Position numbers and translations under genes: made by a program | Assembly (NCBI GenBank): GCA_048013815.1 | Contig: CM106585.1 | Span: forward strand, 9,672,001 to 9,736,000 | Direction of reading: 5' to 3' | Source: Setoptus koraiensis | Taxonomy: Eukaryota > Arthropoda | DNA length: 64,000 nucleotides | Shown: piece after piece, positions 1 through 11,843 of the stretch | How the letters are laid out: each line of letters opens with the position of its first letter | Position numbering within the stretch: the stretch's first letter is position 1 | The notes under the pieces: generated by a model | The model's input: only the letters and a program-made list of their open reading frames with translations | What the model was told of the DNA's origin: nothing | The model's database searches: none

Positions 1-1043
1 GTTGTTGGCATTGTTGCGCAACGTTGCCGGCATCTAATTAGGAGCATCGGCGAGTTGGCGCATCGCCGGCATCATACTCTATGCGCACCGTTATCAAGTC
101 AGTGGGCCAGCCAACAGCAGCGGCCAACATCAAGTCGCCAGTCGGTGGGCCAACCGGCAACGCCAATTATGACGCCAGCCGGCCCGGCCAACAGTGTTGC
201 ACCAGTGCTATTATTACCGTTATTTGGCCATTAATCAACAAGTGATATCATGCATGGCACTATCAGCTGACTCACAACGTTGTCAGCACAACAACAAACG
301 GTTATGTAAGGCTTGCAACGATTTATAAGGCGACGCTTTATTATGCAACAGTTTATTATGCAACAGTTTATTGGTTTGTGGGCCAGTTGCTATTTGGCCA
401 CTAGCAACCTGTTGCTTCGATGCTTTAATGGTTGGCGCGGTGCGCAACTAGTGCGACTGTTACATTAATTGAGCCCGTCGTTGTGGCGACCAGCATGCCA
501 TTAGCTGCCCGAAAGGCTCGCTGCGCCGGGCATCCTTGTTGCCGGTCGCGGCTCGCGTCCGCTCCGCCCGGCCGCATCCGTCGAAATGAGCGTCTGTCCG
601 GCGCGCCGGCACTTGTAGTAGTACCGGCAAGGTAGTTGTGTTGTGATTTTGACAGCTGTTTCAACAACAACAACGACAGCAACGACAACACCGACAACAA
701 CGACAACAACGACAGTCTGCGAGCCGCCGTCTGTGGCGCGTTTGTCTCTAGCAGCCGACGATGGATGCACAGCCACTGCACACCGTTCACCTGTTGGCCA
801 GTGTGGCCACTTTGGCCACTTGGCCACAGTGTGCAGCGGCCAACAATCGGCTGCCCTCTTTTGGCCTGTCTGGTCTTGCTCAGCGGGCTTGTGTGTCAGC
901 TGTGACGAGACCAGATCTCTTATTTATTAGCGATTACAGTTTGCGCAATGCGCACTGTTGAGAGCGCCAATATGCTAATTAAAAGCAACCATTCACTCTC
1001 GCTTTCCGCGCCGCTCTTCCCACTGGACAATGCTGCCGCATAA

Positions 1044-1120
1044 CACTGCCGGACAGCACTGCCGGACAGCACTGCCGGACAGCACTGCCGGACAGCACTG
1101 CTGGACAATACTACTGGACA
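1044..1120. repeat. 13-bp tandem repeat, about 6 copies
   Basis: The unit CACTGCCGGACAG is repeated four times exactly from 1044 and then in two degenerate copies up to about 1120. Confidence 0.9.
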
Positions 1121-1230
1121 TAGCTGGCGCGCTGCAGCCGAGAATGTCCAGCCAGTTTACAAGTTTGTCTCTGTCCGGCCGTTGGCTGGCCGTCTGAGCG
1201 GCCGGTGGGCCGCCAGCAGGCGCACAACAG

Positions 1231-1285
1231 CGCCAACAACAACAACAGCAACGGCAACAACAACAGCAACAGCAACAACAACGCC

Positions 1286-1329
<44 letters not shown>

Positions 1330-1339
1330 CGGCAACAAC
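1231..1339. repeat. CAA/CAG-type trinucleotide run
   Basis: A nearly pure CAA run with occasional CAG and CGG. Frames through it read as poly-Asn or poly-Thr and are not taken as coding. Confidence 0.85.
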
Positions 1340-2097
1340 AGAGTCCGAGTTTGTGCCGGAGTTGGGACTCGAGCAGCGCTATCGAGACCGCTCAGACGGA
1401 ACAAACAAGCGCTATTTCGAATCTTCGAAAACAACAAACTGACCGCAACTAACGGCCAGCTCACTCTACTTTGTAGCGAGCTGGCTACTTTGCAGTGGCG
1501 AGCTGCGCAGCTCGCTGCAAATGCAAATCAAATCCCGTATGCGTGACCACAATCGTCAAGTCGCTGGCGTCGCGGATGCTCGGGCCGCCGCATGGTCAGC
1601 GGTCGGTGGCGCCGGCCAGACGCAGACCAAGTGGCAGCCAGTGTGAACAGGTAACGAGCCGACGACTAATAGAGCGCCAACTGATCGCACACACACACAC
1701 ACATCGCGTCATGTTGCATTGTTCTCGAGCTAGCTCGCCACTGGCCACTGGCCGCTCGTTGTTTACAACCGCTGGCCAGTTGCGCAACAACAATTATTGC
1801 AAGATTTTGTTACGTAACACAATCTCGCAACCGTCAACCACCTACCTTTATGTGTTTGCCAGTCGCTGGCCATCTCATGCTAGGCGACTCATGCTAGGCG
1901 ACTCGCAGTGTGTGTGCCCAGCGCTGACTGTAATAGCGCGGCGATACTACCGGCTATAATGCCCACTATGATAATGTGGCCGGGTATGCCTAATCACCAC
2001 CTAGTTGTGATTAGGCACTTAATAAAAAACAAAACACAAAGCGCTCGAGCCCGTTAAGTCGACTAATCGTGTGTGAACATGCTGCCGCTTTTAGCTT

Positions 2098-2191
2098 CAT
2101 GCGGCTCCATGCGGCTCCGCGCGGCCCCGTGCGGCTCCCTGTCATGAGCCGCACGGACACTGGCGGACACTGGCGGACACTGGCGGACAAT
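2098..2191. repeat. Two adjacent 10-bp tandem repeats
   Basis: Four variants of GCGGCTCCAT (about 2098-2140) are followed by GGACACTGGC-type units repeated three times (about 2155-2191). Confidence 0.8.
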
Positions 2192-2850
2192 GAGCCATAC
2201 ATGCTCCTCGCGGGCAAATGGCCGTCGTCCATGCCGGTAGCAGTGATGCAAACAAACAAACGCTGGCGCCTCACGGCTTGTTCGCAAGCGAAAATGCATT
2301 AGATGAGGCCATCAACAAACAACAACAGCAACCATTGTTTGTCTTGTCTTCCTCTAGTAGCTTTATCACGACCATCTCGCTCTCTCCTTATTCTGGCATC
2401 ATCTATCCGGCCGGCGACCATACAACCATGCAACCAATTACGTCGTGGCTGCACAATATCCCGGCGTGCAGTTTAGCTCTTCCTCTATTCACTTTACAGC
2501 AATTACAAATTCATAACTTACCTGAGGCGTGCTGAGGCACACCAGCGCAGCCCAAACGAACAACGAGATTTCATTTTCATTGTTTACCTGTTGCTATTAC
2601 ACACAAACACACACACACGACACAATTATACTAATGATAATTATCGCCTCTTGTTTCACGCCATTAATTGCTCGTCCCGTTGCTCATATACATATCGCTG
2701 GTTGCATGCTGGCTGGCTGGCTGTTTATCTGGATGCATCCATCACATACCATAACCATCAACTAAACTCACTGTCCAACCAATTGCCGTCTAACCAACTA
2801 TAACCAACAACCCAACTATAACAAATTGGCGCGCTATATGGGCGACACAG

Positions 2851-3465
2851 GTCAAGCGTGCTCTATATGAGCTGCCCGATGGAGCGGAATATATTCTAGG
2901 CAACATACGAACCACCTTCAACTGTAACGGTCTCGGTTACGGCTATTACGCCGACACAGACAACGATTGCAAGATTTTCCATATTTGCCAATCATTTAAA
3001 ATGTCAGACGGCTCCATATATAATAATCACTGGAGTTTCATGTGTGGCAATCAGACCGTATTCAATCAAGTCTCACTGTCCTGCTCTCATCCTGAAGACG
3101 CTGTACCATGCGAAAATGCCAAGTAAGTAAAGTTAATCATTATTACACTTTTGTCTGTCTGTATGCGAGACCACCTCGTTAAGCATATGCCACACAATGG
3201 GCGAACAAGCTGCATTATTATCATAATTGTTGTTGTTGTTGTTGTTAACTCTTGTTTCGCTGCTTGTCCTGCTATACCTACTAATGCATAATAATACTAA
3301 TGTATGATCATCGTCTGCTTTCTACTCGACATATACATAAACAGAGATTTCTATTACATTAACGACTACTTTGGTGAGGTCAGAAATCCGTCAGTGAAAG
3401 ACACAGATCTGAATCTGGCCAACGATTTGATTACCAAAGCCTACGGATCTAGAGTGGCCAATTAA
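2851..3465 (+). CDS. Chitin-binding type 2 (peritrophin-A) domain protein, 5' part missing
   Basis: Two exons, 2851-3122 and 3345-3465, are joined by a 222-bp intron with donor GTAAGT at 3123 and acceptor ACAG ending at 3344. The split codon becomes Lys, and translation runs to TAA at 3463. The product has one CBM14-type domain of about 65 residues with six cysteines in the family's spacing (NCNG, DCKIFHIC, FMCGNQTVFNQ, LSCSHP, VPCEN). The stretch YELPDGAEYILG before the domain and GYYAD inside it are typical of the single-domain peritrophin or cuticle-like proteins of chelicerates and myriapods. A secreted chitin-binding role in cuticle or gut lining is inferred from the family. There is no Met between the upstream in-frame stop and 2851, so a signal-peptide exon lies further upstream; the acceptor at 2850 (CACAG) has a weak pyrimidine tract. 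Confidence 0.8.
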
Positions 3466-3781
3466 AATTAATGTGCTGTTTGTAGAACTGGCCAACACAA
3501 ACCAACCATCCAACAACCAATCAAACAATCAACAAACCGCAAACGAAAAACAACAAAAACGAAACAAAAAGCAAGACAGAGTGCCAACGTAATCATGTAC
3601 GTTACGATACTTCTCTCTCATGACTGGTTGCCAACTTTGCAACCCCAAAAACAACAACGACAACAACGACAACAACAACTCAATCGACATAAACAAACTC
3701 CTCTCTATTATAGGATCTTTTCGTTTCTTCTGTAATATCTTTTTATCCATATGATTTTTGTTAGCTTATTATTGTAAATTC

Positions 3782-3787
3782 AATAAA
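3782..3787 (+). terminator. Polyadenylation signal of the chitin-binding gene
   Basis: AATAAA lies 317 bp past the stop codon, in AT-rich sequence, with a second AATAAA-like hexamer about 25 bp further on. This defines a 3'UTR of roughly 320-360 bp. Confidence 0.6.
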
Positions 3788-3799
3788 ACAATACTATAA

Positions 3800-5315
3800 C
3801 TATAAAAAATAAATATTTAGTGGTCCAGATTTCTAGTTCAAGTTGATGTGAAAGCATCATTCATGGCACTCTGTTACTTTTGGTATTACGTGTCCATGTC
3901 AATGAATGAGAAATAAACATACACAAGTATTGTCGACTGAGGCTTAATCAAACTCTAGAAACGGATAAAGACACTCTACAATTCATGATTTTGAATATGT
4001 TCTCTGGTGGGCAAAAAGACTTTTCATTTTACGCTGTATCAAGAATATAACAAATTGGGAGTCGGTTGATACATAGGAACGTTTGTGAAATTCGCGCTAG
4101 AGAAAAATCTACAAGTTGATTTCAGTTTTGAAAAATATTTACTTTCTATAATTTCATTCTTTTCTTGTTTTAGGCTACATAAAGTTATATGCTAACCCTA
4201 TCATTTAAGTGTCATTGCTTTTGCATGATTTAACGAACACAGCATCGTCTTTGACAAAAGCAGACATTTTTCCTTGTCTTTCGGATTACTTGGCTTGAAT
4301 CAGTGGGGAGCCAAGGAATTATTCGAAGAGATTAGTTAAGATTACAAGGATTCTACGTCTACTTCCGCCTGTATACCAGTATCTTGTTCCACCGAGCCTC
4401 ATAGTTACATTGAGGTATATCTGACCTTGTTAGCGACGGCAAGAGCTCCATTGTCAGTGAATTGTTCATAATTTATGCTAATTGGTATGCATCATAACTA
4501 CTAACACAGACAATTTTACAGGAGTGTAAAGAAACAAGGATATGATGCACGCTGAGAATCACATGGTGGCTTAGAGTTTAAGAGCTATGATGAAAGTCCG
4601 CACAATCAATTCCTGAAACAATAAACTGCCAATTCGTTTTTTATAATTATCAAATAGCTGTTGTTTGCATAGTTGGGTATCTTGATGCGTTTTTTTTTGA
4701 AGCAAGAAGATGTGCGAGTGGTAAAGTGTTACAACATCTATTGAGAAAAGTAAAAAATATACTCATTGCAATCCAAAATATTTGTCTAGTTGTCGCCACG
4801 TCTTTTTGTTTGCAAATTGTCATTAGAATCTTTTAGTAGTGCTTATGTTGCTTGAGCACCCGTAAATTTTGATTCCACTAACACATTAACACTTACACAA
4901 TAAGTTGATATCACGTAGCTTCATCAGGGTGTGAGGACCTTTGATTTCTTCAATTTGTTATTTCAACGCACAATAAAGGGACGCAAACATTTGATTGAAT
5001 GTTTGATTCGTTCGTAAAGTTGGTAACTTTTTTTATACTAGTCCAACACCGGCCCTCACGGCTAGATCTCTAGCCATGTACACAGGGAGTATCTACAGTC
5101 ATAGTATCATAATACACAATCCATCCTTACCTTCAAGCAAATCTTGGCCCGCGTCTTTCTCTGTGAGTTCAGATTTAGCTTGCAATTCAGTTGATCATGT
5201 GGTTGGAGGGGAAATCTCTTTGAGAGGGTAGGTTGGGGGCAATGAGATGTACATGGAAAGGACCATAAACTATCTAAATAATTTACAACAACTTTAGTTC
5301 TTTATATTTTTTGGG
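3800..5315. other. AT-rich spacer between convergent genes
   Basis: No gene, RNA or clear repeat was recognised. The composition is AT-rich and unlike the GC-rich palindromic DNA further right. The part next to 5315 probably holds the 3'UTR of the complement-strand shep gene. Confidence 0.5.
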
Positions 5316-7352
5316 CTATGATCTATCAACTGCTAACCAGTCCCCACTAGGAACGGAAGGTGTAGTCCCATTGCCTTGTTGCTGGGATTTTCCGGGTTGA
5401 GGCTGTTGTTGCGCGAACTGTTGTTGGTTTTGTTGTTGTTGTAAAGGCTGCTGCTGCTGTTGTTGTTGTTGATGCTGCATCTGAGCCCATAATTGAGGTG
5501 CCCATTGTTGATGTTGCAAGTAACCTCCGACTGACTGGCCCGAGTGCGGACCAAGTTGGAGGCTCTGCATTTGGGCTGTTAACTGTGGGATTGGAGCAAC
5601 ATAATGCAATGCTGCTGCGGCCTGGCTTGATGGATCTAGACCAGATGGAGGCATTACTGAAGGAGGAATAACATAACTATTCCAAAAGTAGTTAAGAACG
5701 GGTGATAACAAGGTAGTTAGTATCAGACCGATGAGACTGATCTAAAAACGGCCCTATCGACATGACTTTGCAACATATGAAATCTTCATCGTTTCATTTG
5801 TTGCAGTCAAAATCATCGGATAGCGATGAGTAACAGTGAATGGACGCAAAACTTACGGCTGTCCGGCTTGACCTGGATGAAGCCATTGGGCGGAACTTGC
5901 CGCAGGGTAGGGAGACGCAGTGACTGACCCTGGGTAACCATGTGCGGTTCTAGGATAACCAATTTGTGTCATCATCTGATTTGGAAGATTATTATGAGAT
6001 ACACCTGGTTGGTGGTCGAAATTTGAAAGACCCATCATTTCCCCCGAATCTCTCCAGCGATTATCATTGTGTATTTTGTGATGGTGCATGCGCTTCCTGA
6101 TTCCACCATCGGCAAATTTAACAAGTAACGGTTCATTTCCACCCTTGCAAGGCTTACCATTTAAATGCTTTATAATTTGTTCACATTTGTCCCGAGTTTC
6201 CATTCGTGCGAATCCAACACCCCTAGGTAAGTTATTGCTAGGGTCTCTAAGAATTCTTGTCGATACTACCGGCCCATAATGAGAAAGTAAATTTTCAAGT
6301 TCTGGTTCATTCATGTGCGGCGGTAAATTAGCAAGATAAAGGTTTGTAGGATCCTGGTCATTCTAGAGAGATGAGAGAGAATGAGTAGAAGTTATAGATT
6401 TGTTGCTGTAAGGTGGCTTGGTAACTTAGAATTCGAATTTGGTGTTGTAATAAAAACTTACTGAATTGTTGACAGAATTCTGATTATGATGATGAGTGAA
6501 AACTGGACGTACTTTTGCCATCTGGGCTAGAACACCTTGTTTAAGGAGTTCTTGGACCGCTAACTCAGCTGCCTGAGGTGATTCGAAATCAACGAATCCG
6601 TAGCCTGGTGAAAGGGTGTAGAAAAGAGATAAGTTGTAATACAGATGGATATTTTGAATATTATTGATGCATATATAATGTCGCGTTAATAACATACCTT
6701 TGCACGAATTTGTAATCCTGTCCAGTATTGCTTTGGTAGATGAGATATTACCATATTTACTGCATAGATTATAGAGGTAGTCATCTGTAGCCTCAGCATC
6801 TAGTCCCCTAATGTAAAGATTAGTCTTACTCAAATGTTCATTGTGTCCACCTTGATGATGGTGGTGATGGTGATGGTGTTGCTGTGGTTGATTGTGATGA
6901 TGGTGCTGCTGTTGTTGATGATCATCATTACTGGCTAATGAGCCAGATATTGAGCTACACGGCATACTATTACTTAGGTTATTAGTCAGATTGCTAGTAT
7001 TCGATAATTGTAGCTGGTTATTACTAGTCGTAGTTCCATTGCTGTTCCTAGTCACCTGGCTCCCAATTGAGGGCGCAGACGATTGTTGTTGTTGCTGTTG
7101 TTGAGGTTGTGGTTGGGCAATACCATTTGATGGAGCACTATTTATAGCAGTATCATTGGTTACTTTAGAGGGTTGTTGCGACGACGAGGCAATGACTGCC
7201 GATCCAACTATGAAATTTGATCCGTTAATAGAATTGTTCATATTTGATTTGTTTGTAGAGATTTTTGCGATATTATTGTTGCTGTTGTTGTTATTATTAT
7301 TATTATTATTACTATTATTATTGTTATTAGTAGCACTGTTGTTGTTATTCAT
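5316..7352 (-). CDS. shep: shep/RBMS-type RNA-binding protein with two RRM domains
   Basis: Four complement-strand exons (7352-6698, 6604-6462, 6362-5857, 5676-5316) total 1665 nt, giving 554 residues with every junction in phase. Donors are GTATGT and GTAAGT. The ATG at 7352 follows an in-frame TGA with no other Met between. Residues 1-175 are low complexity: Asn runs, Gln runs and His runs. RRM1 (about 177-255) has RNP2 LYIRGL and RNP1 KGYGFVDF, split by the first intron. RRM2 (about 271-352) has RNP2 LYLANL and RNP1 RGVGFARM. The C-terminal third is Pro/Gln-rich and ends in DWLAVDRS. The RRM pair matches Drosophila alan shepard and vertebrate RBMS1-3, single-strand nucleic-acid binding proteins that regulate transcripts, notably in neurons. 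Function is from family knowledge. Further 5' noncoding exons are expected. Confidence 0.9.
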
Positions 7353-7573
7353 AATATGCTTATTATTGTGTTTAGTTAATATCAGTGTGTCAATTGTTGA
7401 ATGTCAAGTCTTGTAAAAAATTCCAATGAGTAATTCATGTGTTGACAAGAGTGGTGTTCACATAGGCTATAATATCTCACTTGTTGGCCAATCTGGTTGA
7501 TTCACTAATAAGCTAGTAATATGCTAATAGTGATGGTGACGACGACGACGATGATGGGTCGAAATCGAATGTC
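7353..7573 (-). promoter_or_regulatory. shep: 5'UTR part of the first shep coding exon
   Basis: A good complement-strand acceptor (pyrimidine-rich, ending CAG at 7576-7574) opens an exon that runs into the shep ATG at 7352 and contains in-frame stops before it. The true promoter and first noncoding exon should lie further right. They were not located. Confidence 0.5.
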
Positions 7574-9737
7574 CTGAAATGTAGAAATAAAAGCTTTGCT
7601 ACAGCAGTAATAATGGTAATAATTTAAGATGATAATAGTTTATAATTAATAGTAATATAGGTATAGTTCCAGCTATAAATGCGACATTAATTATCCAGCA
7701 ACAACATGTGTGTGTATGTGATACCGAGAGGCAATATCTATAAATATCTATAATATCAATAATATAGATTCTATATAGCAGTAGTAATAGTAATAATAAT
7801 GATAATAGTAATAATAATAATAATGGTGGCGATAGTAATGGGGGATTTAGCCAGTTAGCCAGAGACGAGACGAGCCGAGCCGAGACAGGAGACGCAGAGG
7901 GAGAGAATAGGATCGAATCTTAATGAAGATGGTGCGATAATTTACACACACACGCAACAGCAGCAGCGGCAGCAGCGAGAGCCAAGGGCACACAATTCGA
8001 ACTTTTCCACACAAGCACTCGCTCACACACAGCAGAAAGGCATTGGTGGTGGTGTGTGTGTGTGTGTATGTGTGTGTGCGAGCGAGTGTGTGTGTGTGTG
8101 CAATGGTCGCTTTGACGTAGAGTGGACGCGACGGCGCACAATTGCGGAAAGCTAGCAGATTGAGCGCATAAAGGTTATTATTTTATACGCTGCTTTATTC
8201 GCTGAAATGTGGACTGGCTGTGCGCACATTGTGCTGTTTCGCACACGGCGTCTTGCACAGCCGCCCCACTGCAGGGCAAAACAATCGCGCGTCCCAGTGT
8301 GTGTGCTTTTGTACCCAGCAGCAACAGCGGCAGCCAGAGAAGCGGCAGCGGCGTCGACATCACAACACGGAACGAATTCTCGCTCACCGATACCGAGTCA
8401 GCCGCACACAAAGTTCGCCGTATGCCCTACGTCTATGGGTGCCTGAATGCTTTGCTCTTTGTGAGTGTGTGTGTATTATTGTAAATTGCAACTTGCACAT
8501 AATGCGCCTTATACGCCGCTCACGGGCAACAACAGAATGAAAGATTCGAAAAAATAACTGTTGTTGTTTATGTGCGTTGTTCTCGTCCAAAATAAATTCC
8601 ACATTTATCCATCATACTGGCAGTGTATTATTTTTTTATTATATCCATTAACTACTGTCTAATTTCTCTAGGCACCAACACCAAAGATGCTGCTTTATCA
8701 TGGCTCACTGACCACCCTGCACAACAACCATCCATACGCTGCTCGGTTACTCATAACGGAAAATAATCAATAATTTCATCATTTATGTCAGCTGTCACAC
8801 TGTTTGCAACGTCAGCCACTTATCCGATTAATAGCGATAATTAGCCAGTCCAGGGAGCTAACAATAGTAATCTGTCAATCTCGCTATCTGACCAAACATC
8901 TAAACTCCATGATAACGAGCGATAACAACAATACAACTTGCAAGCACTCGTGAACAAACGCCGATCAGCCGATAACGTTTCCCTGATTGAGGACATGATT
9001 AGATATTTGTATTCAAGAGAAATATTTGTCTAGACTCTCTTTGTTGCCTACCCACACTCCGAACACACACACACACAATCATTCCCACCGACGCTATCAA
9101 CGAGATATGCGACAGCACGGCTTGCCGCGATGTACACCTTGCATCTTTATACGTATCAATTAATTACTATTGTTACTGGGATCTGATCTAACATGCATAT
9201 CCATCCTTGCCAACAACATATAGCATTATGATGGATTCAAGCGCCGACACCATCCACTCCAAGAAACACCACATATCAATCATATTACATAATACTAGGA
9301 ATGTAATACTCGCATAAATCTATCGCCATCTGATCTCCGTCTCATACAACTATAACCATCAACCATATTGTCGGCCATAACTCATAGTTCCTCATATTGT
9401 CGTCATCAGCGTAGGGTGATATTGACGAGAAACTTCTCGACGTAAATCCCTAAACAGCTACAAATTGCACTTATAAATCCACAATCGAAACAAGAAAATT
9501 GTAGTGTGAAATTCTTCAACAAAATACTGCCCTCCCCCACCTTCCATGAGAGAATGCAAATTGTCTAGAGCCATAAAATAGATTATTTTTACATAGAATT
9601 TTGTCGATATACACGGATGATGCATGCTTAGACACCAATCAACTGGTACCCGTGTTATAAAAAACCTCAACAAACCAAACTGCCTGGCTATACTTTTGAA
9701 TATAGGCCTGAAATATTTTCTTACATTTACATACCAG
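7574..9737. other. Intergenic or UTR-intron DNA between divergent shep and Src genes
   Basis: Simple repeats dominate: ATA/AAT runs near 7790-7830, GT/CA runs near 8048-8100 and 9065, and GCAGCA near 7960. No protein gene was recognised. As the space between two genes transcribed away from each other, it should contain both promoters. A TATAAA lies near 9471 on the + strand but its use is unproven. A strong + strand acceptor ends it: a T-rich tract followed by CCAG at 9734-9737. Confidence 0.5.
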
Positions 9738-9759
9738 GAAAAAATAACTCATCATAACA

Positions 9760-11451
9760 ATGGGTGCTAATTGCTTTAAGGATGCCTCGAACCAAAGAGG
9801 TAAAAATTTTATTGATAAAGGGCAACCCGAAGTTAGGGGGCTCTGTCAGTTGATGAACCATGATCGCGCTTTTGGATCAGGCACTAGTGATCCGAATGGA
9901 ATGATAATGCGAGGGAACAACTTACCGCTAGGACAAAATCTTATTTCCCAAGACATACTTAATCATGATGGAGATCAACTCATAAATTCGGACTTAATTG
10001 TTCCGAACATGGTTATGGGAGCTAAACTAGCGCCAGACACCAAATATCAATACAACGAGGAAGCTGATAAAGGCAAAAAAATATGTATTGCCATGTATGG
10101 CTACGAACAGCGCACCGAAGACGATCTAGCTTTTGTTAAGGGAGAACATCTAGAAATTCTTGATGATACCCAAGGTGCCTGGTGGAAAGCGAGATCAAGA
10201 CTGACAAAGAAGGAAGGTTACATCCCTAGTAACTTTGTGGAAGATATCACCTCTATCACAGCAAAGCCTTGGTACTTCGGCAAGCTTAAGAGAATAGACG
10301 CCGAAAAGAAACTGTTGTCATCAGAGAATCATCATGGATCTTTTATAATTCGTGATAGTGAGAGTAAACGCGATGATTATAGTTTATCTGTCCGTGATAA
10401 TGACGACGTAAAACACTATAGAATTCGACAATTAGACACAGGTGGTTTCTTTATTGCTCGTCGCTCCACCTTTGACACCTTAGAAGATCTCGTTGCTCAT
10501 TACAGCAAGGACGCTGATGGCTTATGTGTAAATCTACGATTACCCTGCGAAAAATTAGACAAGCCAGAAACCCATGACTTGTCACACAAAACAAGAGATC
10601 AATGGGAAATCGACAGATCAAACATACAACTATTAACAAAACTCGGTTCCGGTCAATTTGGTCAGGTTTGGGAGGGTCTATGGAATGGAACTACGCCTGT
10701 GGCCGTCAAAACCCTCAAAGAAGGCTCCATGGATCCAGCAGATTTTCTAGCTGAGGCGCAGATAATGAAGGAGTTGCGCCATGAAAAACTCGTCAATTTG
10801 TACGCTGTTTGTACCAAAGAGGAACCTATATACATCGTCACAGAACTTATGAAGAACGGCTGCTTATCTGATTACCTCCAAAGTAAAGCTGGCAAACTCT
10901 TGAAGTTAGAAAATCTAATAAATATGGCTGAGCAAGTAGCCAATGGTATGGCATTCTTGGAATCGAAGAAATATGTTCATCGAGATTTGGCCGCCAGGAA
11001 TATCTTGGTGGGCGACACTAGTCACACACATATAGTGAAGATAGCCGACTTTGGTCTGGCTAGGTTGATTCGTGAAGATGAGTATGAGGCAAGAGCTGGA
11101 GCCAGGTTCCCTATCAAATGGACAGCGCCAGAGGCAGCTATATATAATAAGTTTAGTACTAAAAGTGACGTTTGGTCATTTGGTATATTTCTCACTGAGT
11201 TGATAACCTTCGGTAGGATCCCATACCCAGGCTTGAGCAATGCAGAAGTTCTGCAACAAGTCGAGCGAGGAATGCGCATGCAATTGAACACATTACAAGG
11301 ATGCCCCAAGGAGCTTTATGAAATAATGCTAGATTGTTGGCATAGAGATCCACAGAAAAGGCCCACATTTGAAACCTTGGAATGGAAAATGTCGGATTTC
11401 TTCACCACAGAACCGTCAGAATATAAAGAAACTAGTATAAATAGTAGATAG
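9760..11451 (+). CDS. Src42A: Src42A-like non-receptor tyrosine kinase, uninterrupted coding region
   Basis: A single 563-residue frame. Gly2 and Cys5 (MGANC) suit N-myristoylation and palmitoylation, so membrane attachment is expected. A unique region of about 105 residues is followed by SH3 (106-163), SH2 (171-262, phosphate-binding Arg198 in FIIRDSES) and kinase (290-545). Kinase residues are complete: glycine loop 296-301, Lys317, Glu332, HRDLAARN with Asp409, DFG 430-432, and activation-loop Tyr442 in EDEYEARAG. Tyr555 in the tail (SEYKE) matches the SDYKE tail of Drosophila Src42A, the Csk-type inhibitory site. Oddities: the SH3 motif ALYDY reads AMYGY; the region after VERGMRM lacks the usual Pro-rich MPxP step; the unique region appears longer than in fly Src42A. 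The coding part has no introns, but an acceptor at 9737 suggests a 5'UTR intron. The protein probably acts in adhesion and growth signalling, as the family does. Confidence 0.93.
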   Translation: MGANCFKDASNQRGKNFIDKGQPEVRGLCQLMNHDRAFGSGTSDPNGMIMRGNNLPLGQNLISQDILNHDGDQLINSDLIVPNMVMGAKLAPDTKYQYNEEADKGKKICIAMYGYEQRTEDDLAFVKGEHLEILDDTQGAWWKARSRLTKKEGYIPSNFVEDITSITAKPWYFGKLKRIDAEKKLLSSENHHGSFIIRDSESKRDDYSLSVRDNDDVKHYRIRQLDTGGFFIARRSTFDTLEDLVAHYSKDADGLCVNLRLPCEKLDKPETHDLSHKTRDQWEIDRSNIQLLTKLGSGQFGQVWEGLWNGTTPVAVKTLKEGSMDPADFLAEAQIMKELRHEKLVNLYAVCTKEEPIYIVTELMKNGCLSDYLQSKAGKLLKLENLINMAEQVANGMAFLESKKYVHRDLAARNILVGDTSHTHIVKIADFGLARLIREDEYEARAGARFPIKWTAPEAAIYNKFSTKSDVWSFGIFLTELITFGRIPYPGLSNAEVLQQVERGMRMQLNTLQGCPKELYEIMLDCWHRDPQKRPTFETLEWKMSDFFTTEPSEYKETSINSR

Positions 11452-11651
11452 CGTGGTAGACAAACGATGACCGCCGAAATATTTCGAGCCACATTAGACA
11501 ATGCCAATGTTGTTATCTTAGCCCATGGTGCACTGGAATCTCAAATGTATTAGCACATGCACCACGGGAACAATCTTTCCATATTGCTATATTTTGCTAT
11601 AATCCGAGAGTTTAAGCTTTATTTTTGTAAATCGTTAGCCTACCAATAATC

Positions 11652-11843
11652 ATGGAAATCAATCAATTTATTACTATTTTATTCGCACAAGCGACCATTG
11701 GCTGTGGAGCCTATATATGGAAAACTAATAAACAAGGACGTTTTCGCGTAATTTCTTTTGTTATCTTGAGCAACTTCATTCTCTGGCTTGTCGGCGAACA
11801 GTTACTGAAATTAAGATCACAAGATGGCTACAAATTCTGCTGA
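11652..11843 (+). CDS. Small hydrophobic reading frame, unrecognised
   Basis: A 63-residue frame starting ATGG 200 bp after the Src stop codon. It has one or two membrane-type segments (about residues 5-20 and 32-47) around a basic loop (WKTNKQGRFR). The segment GRFRVISFVILSNFILWLV resembles, weakly and from memory only, a late transmembrane helix of the otopetrin proton channels, so it could be a stray exon or gene remnant. It may equally be a chance frame in the Src 3'UTR. Confidence 0.25.
   Translation: MEINQFITILFAQATIGCGAYIWKTNKQGRFRVISFVILSNFILWLVGEQLLKLRSQDGYKFC

Larger units (their letters stand above)
1..2850. other. GC-rich noncoding DNA with simple and tandem repeats
   Basis: No convincing gene was found. 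The stretch is built from CAA/CAG-type runs (about 661-712 and 1231-1339), short tandem repeats, a CA run near 1690 and many GGCC-centred palindromes such as TGGCCA. Open frames here are low-complexity by-products of these repeats. The missing 5' exon of the chitin-binding gene must lie in this stretch or beyond the left edge; no signal-peptide exon could be identified. Confidence 0.6.
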
